Program-made: the position numbers and the translations under genes
Source of the DNA: Paraburkholderia caballeronis
GTDB taxonomy: Bacteria; Pseudomonadota; Gammaproteobacteria; Burkholderiales; Burkholderiaceae
Length of the DNA stretch: 64,000 nucleotides
Direction of reading: 5' to 3'
Assembly (NCBI RefSeq): GCF_900104845.1
Contig: NZ_FNSR01000003.1
Location: 558,001 to 622,000 of the forward strand
Part shown: one piece after another, positions 60,246 to 64,000 of the stretch
Layout of the letters: every line of letters starts with the position of its first letter
How positions within the stretch are numbered: the stretch's first letter is position 1
The notes under the pieces: model-generated
Databases searched by the model: none
What the model was told of the DNA's origin: nothing
Seen by the model: only the letters and a program-made list of their open reading frames with translations

Positions 60246-62749
60246 CCGGAGCGGCAGCGAACAACAGCCGCCGAAGCAGGGCTTCGGCGCAACGGGGCGT
60301 GCGGTTCGGCGTCGTCATCGCGGCGGCGAGCGTGCTCGCCGCGTGCCATATGCAGGATCTTCGCGAGGAACCGGCTGCCGATGCGAACGGGCCGTATCGC
60401 GCGCAGATCAGCCGCACGACGTACGGCATTCCGCACATCAAGGCGAACGACTGGGGAAGCCTCGGCTACGGTTACGGTTATGCGCAGGCGCAGGACAGCC
60501 TGTGCACGCTCGCCGACGCGTTCGTCACGTATCGCGGGCAACGCTCGCGTTATTTCGGCGCGGACAAGCCGGTGCCGGTGCGCTCGACGACCGGCCGTCC
60601 GCTCAACGTCGATTCGGATTTCTATTACCGGTTCGTCGCGGACGACCGCGCGGTCGATGCGTTCGCCCATGCGCAGTCGGCGTCGATCCGGGCGACCGTG
60701 CGCGGGTATGCGGCCGGTTACGACCGCTACGTGCGCGACCTGAAGGCGGACCCGTCCGCGACCGCGCAGGCGGAATGCCGTGGCGCGCCGTGGCTCGCGG
60801 ACATCACCGAACGCGACGTCTATCGGCGGATGTATGCGGCGATGCTCGCGGGCGGTTATGCGAACTTCGTGCATCCGATCGTATCCGCGCGGCTGCCTTC
60901 CGGGCAGGCGGCGTCGCGCGACGATGGCGCGCCGCCGCCGCTCGCGCAGGCCTACGTGCAGGCCGGCGGCGCGGAGGGCGTCGGCAGCAACGCGATCGCG
61001 TTCGGCGCGGACGCGACCGGCACCGGCCACGGGCTGCTGTTCGGCAATCCGCACTGGTTCTGGCGCGGCGCGGATCATTTCTATCAGGCGCAGTTGACGA
61101 TCCCCGGCAAGCTCGACGTGAGCGGCGCGTCGTTTCTCGGCGTGCCGGTCACGATGATCGGCTTCAATCGCGACGTCGCATGGAGCCTCACCGTTTCGTC
61201 CGCGCGGCGCTTCGGCATCTTCCGCCTTGCGCTCGCGCCGGGCCGGCCCGACGCGTATCTGCTCGACGGCAAGCCGGTCGCGATGGACGCGGTCACGATC
61301 AGCATCGACGCGTTGCAGCCCGACGGTTCGCTGAGCCCGATCACGCGCACGCTGTACCGCACGCGGTTCGGCCCGCTGATCGACCTGTCCGGCTTTTCGC
61401 CCGCGCTGGCCGCGACTCCGCAGGCGGCCTACGCGATCCGCGACGTGAACGCGGACAACTACCGGACCTTCGCGACGTTCGTGCGCTGGTCGCAGGCCGA
61501 TTCGCTCGACCGCTTCATCGACGTCGCGAAGCGCGACGCGTCGATGCCGTGGGTCAACACGCTCGCGATCGGGCGCAACGACCGGCGCGCATGGTACGGC
61601 GACGTCGGCGCGATTCCCGACGTGCCGTCCGCGCTGACCGACCGTTGCGCGCCGCAGCCGCTCGCGTCCGCGTTCGCGAAGAGGGTGCCGGGCGTGCCGC
61701 TGCTCGACGGCTCGCGCACCGAATGCGACTGGGCGAGCGCGCCGGGGCAGGCGCAGCCCGGCACGCTGCCGTCGCGCGCGCTGCCGGCGCTCGCGCGCAC
61801 CGATTACGTCGCGAACATGAACAACAGCTACCGGATCGCGAATCCGTCGCAGCCGTTGTCCGGTTTCCCGCCGATCTTCGCGGAGGAACCGTCCGCGCTG
61901 TCGCTGCGCGCGCGGCTCGGGTTCATGCTCGTGCAGCAGCGGCTGGCGGGGACGGACGGTTACGGTGCGGGCGGCGCGAACGTCGATTCGGTCGGCCGGA
62001 TGGCGCTGAACAGCCGCGTGCTGTCGGCGGAGTTGTCTCGCGCCGATGCGCTGGCCGCCGCGTGCGCGCAGCCAGACGTTCTCGTGCGCAACGACCCCGC
62101 GTCCGGCAAGCCGCTGCCGACGCCGCAGGCCGTCGATCTGGCCGGCGCGTGCGCGGTGCTCCGCGCGTGGGACGGCACCGGCACGGCCGACGCGCGCGGC
62201 GCGAACCTGTGGAGCGCATTCTGGACCGCGCTGACGCGCGCGCAGCCGAAGCCGGTCTACCGGATTCCGTACGACCCGAACGATCCGGTTCATACGCCGT
62301 CCGGTCCCGTGATCGACGCGGCGCTCGCGCGCGAGGCGCTGGGCGAGGCGGTGCTGGCGCTGCGCCACGCGTCGCTGCCGCTCGACAGCCGGCGCGGCGA
62401 CGCGCTATACGTGACGCGCGACTCGCGCCGCATTCCGCTGTACGGCGGCTGCTCGCAGGAGGGGTACTTCACCGCCGCGTGCTCGGGCGAGGAGATCGAC
62501 GGCCCGGACGGCTACACGATGAACGGCAATGCGAACGGCAACACGTACATGCAGATCGTGACGTTCGACGACGGCGGGCCGCAGGCGTACACGCTGCTCG
62601 CGAGTTCGGAGTCGGACGATCCCGCGTCCGCGCATCGTGCGGACTATACGGATGCCTATGCGAAGCAGCGGTGGCTGCGCGTGCCGTTCACCGATGCGCA
62701 GATCGGCAGCGATCCGAATCTGTCGGTGACCACGATCGAAGGGCGCTGA
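60242..62749 (+). CDS. penicillin acylase/PvdQ family acylase, lipoprotein
   Basis: An 835-residue Ntn-hydrolase precursor. A lipobox VLAAC puts Cys35 at the mature N-terminus, so it is anchored to a membrane facing the periplasm. The alpha chain is followed by autocleavage at Gly248-Ser249 in EGVGSNAIAFG; Ser249 becomes the N-terminal nucleophile of the beta chain. NPHWFW near 275 and YVANMNNSYRIANPSQPL near 525 hold the conserved His and Asn. PvdQ removes a fatty acyl chain from the pyoverdine precursor in the periplasm, so a similar deacylation of an acylated siderophore precursor is likely. Its start overlaps the cupin gene as ATGA. Confidence 0.92.
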   Translation: MTGAAANNSRRSRASAQRGVRFGVVIAAASVLAACHMQDLREEPAADANGPYRAQISRTTYGIPHIKANDWGSLGYGYGYAQAQDSLCTLADAFVTYRGQRSRYFGADKPVPVRSTTGRPLNVDSDFYYRFVADDRAVDAFAHAQSASIRATVRGYAAGYDRYVRDLKADPSATAQAECRGAPWLADITERDVYRRMYAAMLAGGYANFVHPIVSARLPSGQAASRDDGAPPPLAQAYVQAGGAEGVGSNAIAFGADATGTGHGLLFGNPHWFWRGADHFYQAQLTIPGKLDVSGASFLGVPVTMIGFNRDVAWSLTVSSARRFGIFRLALAPGRPDAYLLDGKPVAMDAVTISIDALQPDGSLSPITRTLYRTRFGPLIDLSGFSPALAATPQAAYAIRDVNADNYRTFATFVRWSQADSLDRFIDVAKRDASMPWVNTLAIGRNDRRAWYGDVGAIPDVPSALTDRCAPQPLASAFAKRVPGVPLLDGSRTECDWASAPGQAQPGTLPSRALPALARTDYVANMNNSYRIANPSQPLSGFPPIFAEEPSALSLRARLGFMLVQQRLAGTDGYGAGGANVDSVGRMALNSRVLSAELSRADALAAACAQPDVLVRNDPASGKPLPTPQAVDLAGACAVLRAWDGTGTADARGANLWSAFWTALTRAQPKPVYRIPYDPNDPVHTPSGPVIDAALAREALGEAVLALRHASLPLDSRRGDALYVTRDSRRIPLYGGCSQEGYFTAACSGEEIDGPDGYTMNGNANGNTYMQIVTFDDGGPQAYTLLASSESDDPASAHRADYTDAYAKQRWLRVPFTDAQIGSDPNLSVTTIEGR

Positions 62750-62772
62750 CGCGACGGTCCTGAAAGTGATGG

Positions 62773-62808
62773 CGGGCGTCCGGCGAAACGGCCGGACGCC
62801 CGTTCGCG
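62773..62808. terminator. bidirectional terminator between the acylase and permease genes
   Basis: A perfect 12-bp stem, CGGGCGTCCGGC and its complement, with loop GAAACG, followed by TTCGCGTTTT. It sits between convergent genes. Confidence 0.85.
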
Positions 62809-62846
62809 TTTTCCATGTTGGCCTCGCGGCGCGGATAGCGCAGCGG

Positions 62847-64000
62847 CTATCGCGTCCTGCGCATCAGCCACATGAAATACGGGCCGCCGATCAGCGTCGC
62901 GATCAGCCCGGCCGGAATCTGGAACGGAAACAGCACGTTCCGTCCCGCCCAGTCCGCGCAGACCATGATGAGGCCGCCGATCAGCGCGGAGCCGGCCATG
63001 TGGCCGAGCGCCCGGCGATAGCCGAGCATCGTCGCGATGTGCGGGGCCATCAGGCCGACGAACGTCAGCGGGCCGACCAGCAGCGTCGAGAACGCGGACA
63101 TCGCCGCGCTCAGCACGAGCAGCGCCAGCCGCGTCCTGCCGGGCGACAGGCCGAACGCCTGCGCGACGGTCGAGCCGAGCGGCAGCAGATCGAGCCAGCG
63201 CGTGCACAGCAGCGACAGCGCGACCAGCACGACGGCCGCGACCACGGCGACGAGCGTTTCGGCCGGGCCGACGTTGTACGTCGAGCCGGCGAGCCAGTCG
63301 AGGATCATGCGCGTGTACGGGCTGCCGCCCGCCGTCGCGAGCGTCACCAGCGCATTGCACAGCGTGCCGATGATGACGCCGGCGAGCAGCGTGCGCATCG
63401 GCGTGAAGCCCGCGCGGCGTCCCGGCAGCAGCGTCGCGGCGAGCGCCGCGCCGGCGCCCGCGGCCGCCGCGACGAGCTGCATCGCCCGGCCGCCGCCCGG
63501 CGCGAACAGCACCGCGATCACGAGGCCGAGCGCCGCGCCCGACGACACGCCGAGCACTTCGGGGCTCGCCATCGGATTCGCGGTGAGGCGCTGCACCAGT
63601 ACGCCCGCGGTCGCGAGCATCACGCCGGCCGCGAGCGCCGCGAGCGCGCGCGGCGCGCGCCACGGCAGCAGGTTCGCGAGCGCGTCGCCGTGCGCGTAGA
63701 ACCAGCCGTGGCTGCCGCGCCCGACCGTCAGCGCGGCCCACAACGCGGCCGCGAGCACGACCAGCGTGACGACGCTCAGCCACGGGCCGGGACGATGGCG
63801 ATGCGGCCCGGCGGGCCGGTCCTCGTGGAACGATGCGCCGTCGCCATGCAGGCGTTTGAGCAGCAGATACAGCACGGGCGCGCCGAGCACGGCGGTGACG
63901 GCGCCGGTCGGCACCGGCGGCAGAAACGCGACGGGCGCCTGCGCGACCTGGTCGGCAAGCCACAGCAGCGTCGCGCCGGTCAACGGCGCCCACAGCAGCT
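62847..64000 (-). CDS. FhuB/FecCD-type iron-siderophore ABC permease, double length, 5' end beyond the window
   Basis: The frame runs from the stop at 62847 to the window edge without a stop, so the start is outside. A complete FecCD unit is visible: ANLLPWRAPRALAALAAGV, QRLTANPMASPEVLGVSSGA, the docking loop LGLSPGRTRL-like AFGLSPGRTRLALL and FVGLMAPHIATMLGYRR. Before it lies a linker (HGDGASFHEDRPAGP) and the last helices of a second unit (VPTGAVTAVLGAPVLYLLLKR), the pattern of FhuB, which fuses two permease halves. It would import a ferric hydroxamate-type or related complex across the inner membrane. It is convergent with the biosynthetic operon. Confidence 0.9.
   Translation of the reverse strand, partial: LLWAPLTGATLLWLADQVAQAPVAFLPPVPTGAVTAVLGAPVLYLLLKRLHGDGASFHEDRPAGPHRHRPGPWLSVVTLVVLAAALWAALTVGRGSHGWFYAHGDALANLLPWRAPRALAALAAGVMLATAGVLVQRLTANPMASPEVLGVSSGAALGLVIAVLFAPGGGRAMQLVAAAAGAGAALAATLLPGRRAGFTPMRTLLAGVIIGTLCNALVTLATAGGSPYTRMILDWLAGSTYNVGPAETLVAVVAAVVLVALSLLCTRWLDLLPLGSTVAQAFGLSPGRTRLALLVLSAAMSAFSTLLVGPLTFVGLMAPHIATMLGYRRALGHMAGSALIGGLIMVCADWAGRNVLFPFQIPAGLIATLIGGPYFMWLMRRTR

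Noticed and set aside
1..64000. CRISPR arrays, tRNA or rRNA genes, prophage or insertion sequences
   Set aside because: No regularly spaced direct repeats, cloverleaf sequences, rRNA segments, integrase or transposase genes were recognised on either strand.

Overview
The window is high-GC DNA with the codon use, gene families and gene spacing of a Burkholderia-type betaproteobacterium (Burkholderia, Paraburkholderia or Caballeronia). The taxonomic call is an inference from Sma0114-type porin, Liv-type ABC transporter, LacI and GntR regulators and many CoA-dependent catabolic genes; no rRNA, tRNA or replication gene is present. Most of the window looks like accessory metabolism, and it ends inside an iron-acquisition island.

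Layout. (1) 1-8816: uptake and breakdown of nitrogen compounds. A truncated hydantoinase/dihydropyrimidinase, a polar amino-acid ABC permease and its binding protein, a branched-chain-type binding protein, an amidase coupled to a DUF2848 protein, a divergent LysR regulator and a ureidoglycolate-lyase-like protein. (2) 8867-16080: single genes: YkgJ-type Cys-cluster protein, EF-hand protein, ferrochelatase, a short cation diffusion facilitator, an SDR divergent from a GlxA-type AraC regulator, and an acyltransferase (a second one lies at 3842). (3) 16331-34827: a large catabolic locus. It holds a two-subunit class III CoA-transferase, a thiolase with its DUF35 partner, a GntR/FCD regulator, an SDR, an MFS carrier, an amidohydrolase, a porin, a metallo-beta-lactamase-fold hydrolase, a complete Liv-type ABC importer, an SMP-30 lactonase, a flavin reductase and a near-identical second copy of the first CoA-transferase subunit. 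AT-rich dyads recur at several promoters. The CoA-transferase/thiolase/DUF35/SDR set is the same combination as the bbsEF, bbsB, bbsA and bbsC/D genes of benzylsuccinate beta-oxidation. (4) 34966-43594: a LacI-controlled locus: MmgE/PrpD protein, MFS carrier, LacI regulator, then CoA-transferase, enoyl-CoA hydratase, HMG-CoA-lyase-like protein and acyl-CoA dehydrogenase. Three LacI-type operators bracket it. The enzyme order fits a branched dicarboxylate such as 3-methylglutarate going to HMG-CoA and then acetoacetate plus acetyl-CoA. (5) 43659-50040: a hybrid histidine kinase, then a decayed stretch with remnants of a DUF692/BufC pair and a TetR regulator, a small conserved-looking protein and two unknown genes. 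(6) 50138-64000: an iron/siderophore island: nitroreductase, Sfp-type phosphopantetheinyl transferase, Fur-family regulator, a MacAB-type exporter with its outer-membrane factor, an MbtH-like protein, a type II thioesterase, a 478-residue cupin protein, a PvdQ-like acylase lipoprotein and a double-length FhuB/FecCD permease cut by the window edge. Fur-box-like sites sharing ATTCTCATT lie at 50836, 57285 and 57568.

The most interesting gene is the cupin protein at 58809-60245. Its length, C-terminal cupin and His spacing resemble SznF-type N-N bond-forming enzymes, and it sits inside a siderophore operon, so a diazeniumdiolate (gramibactin-like) siderophore is a testable possibility. The NRPS genes that would settle this are not in the window.
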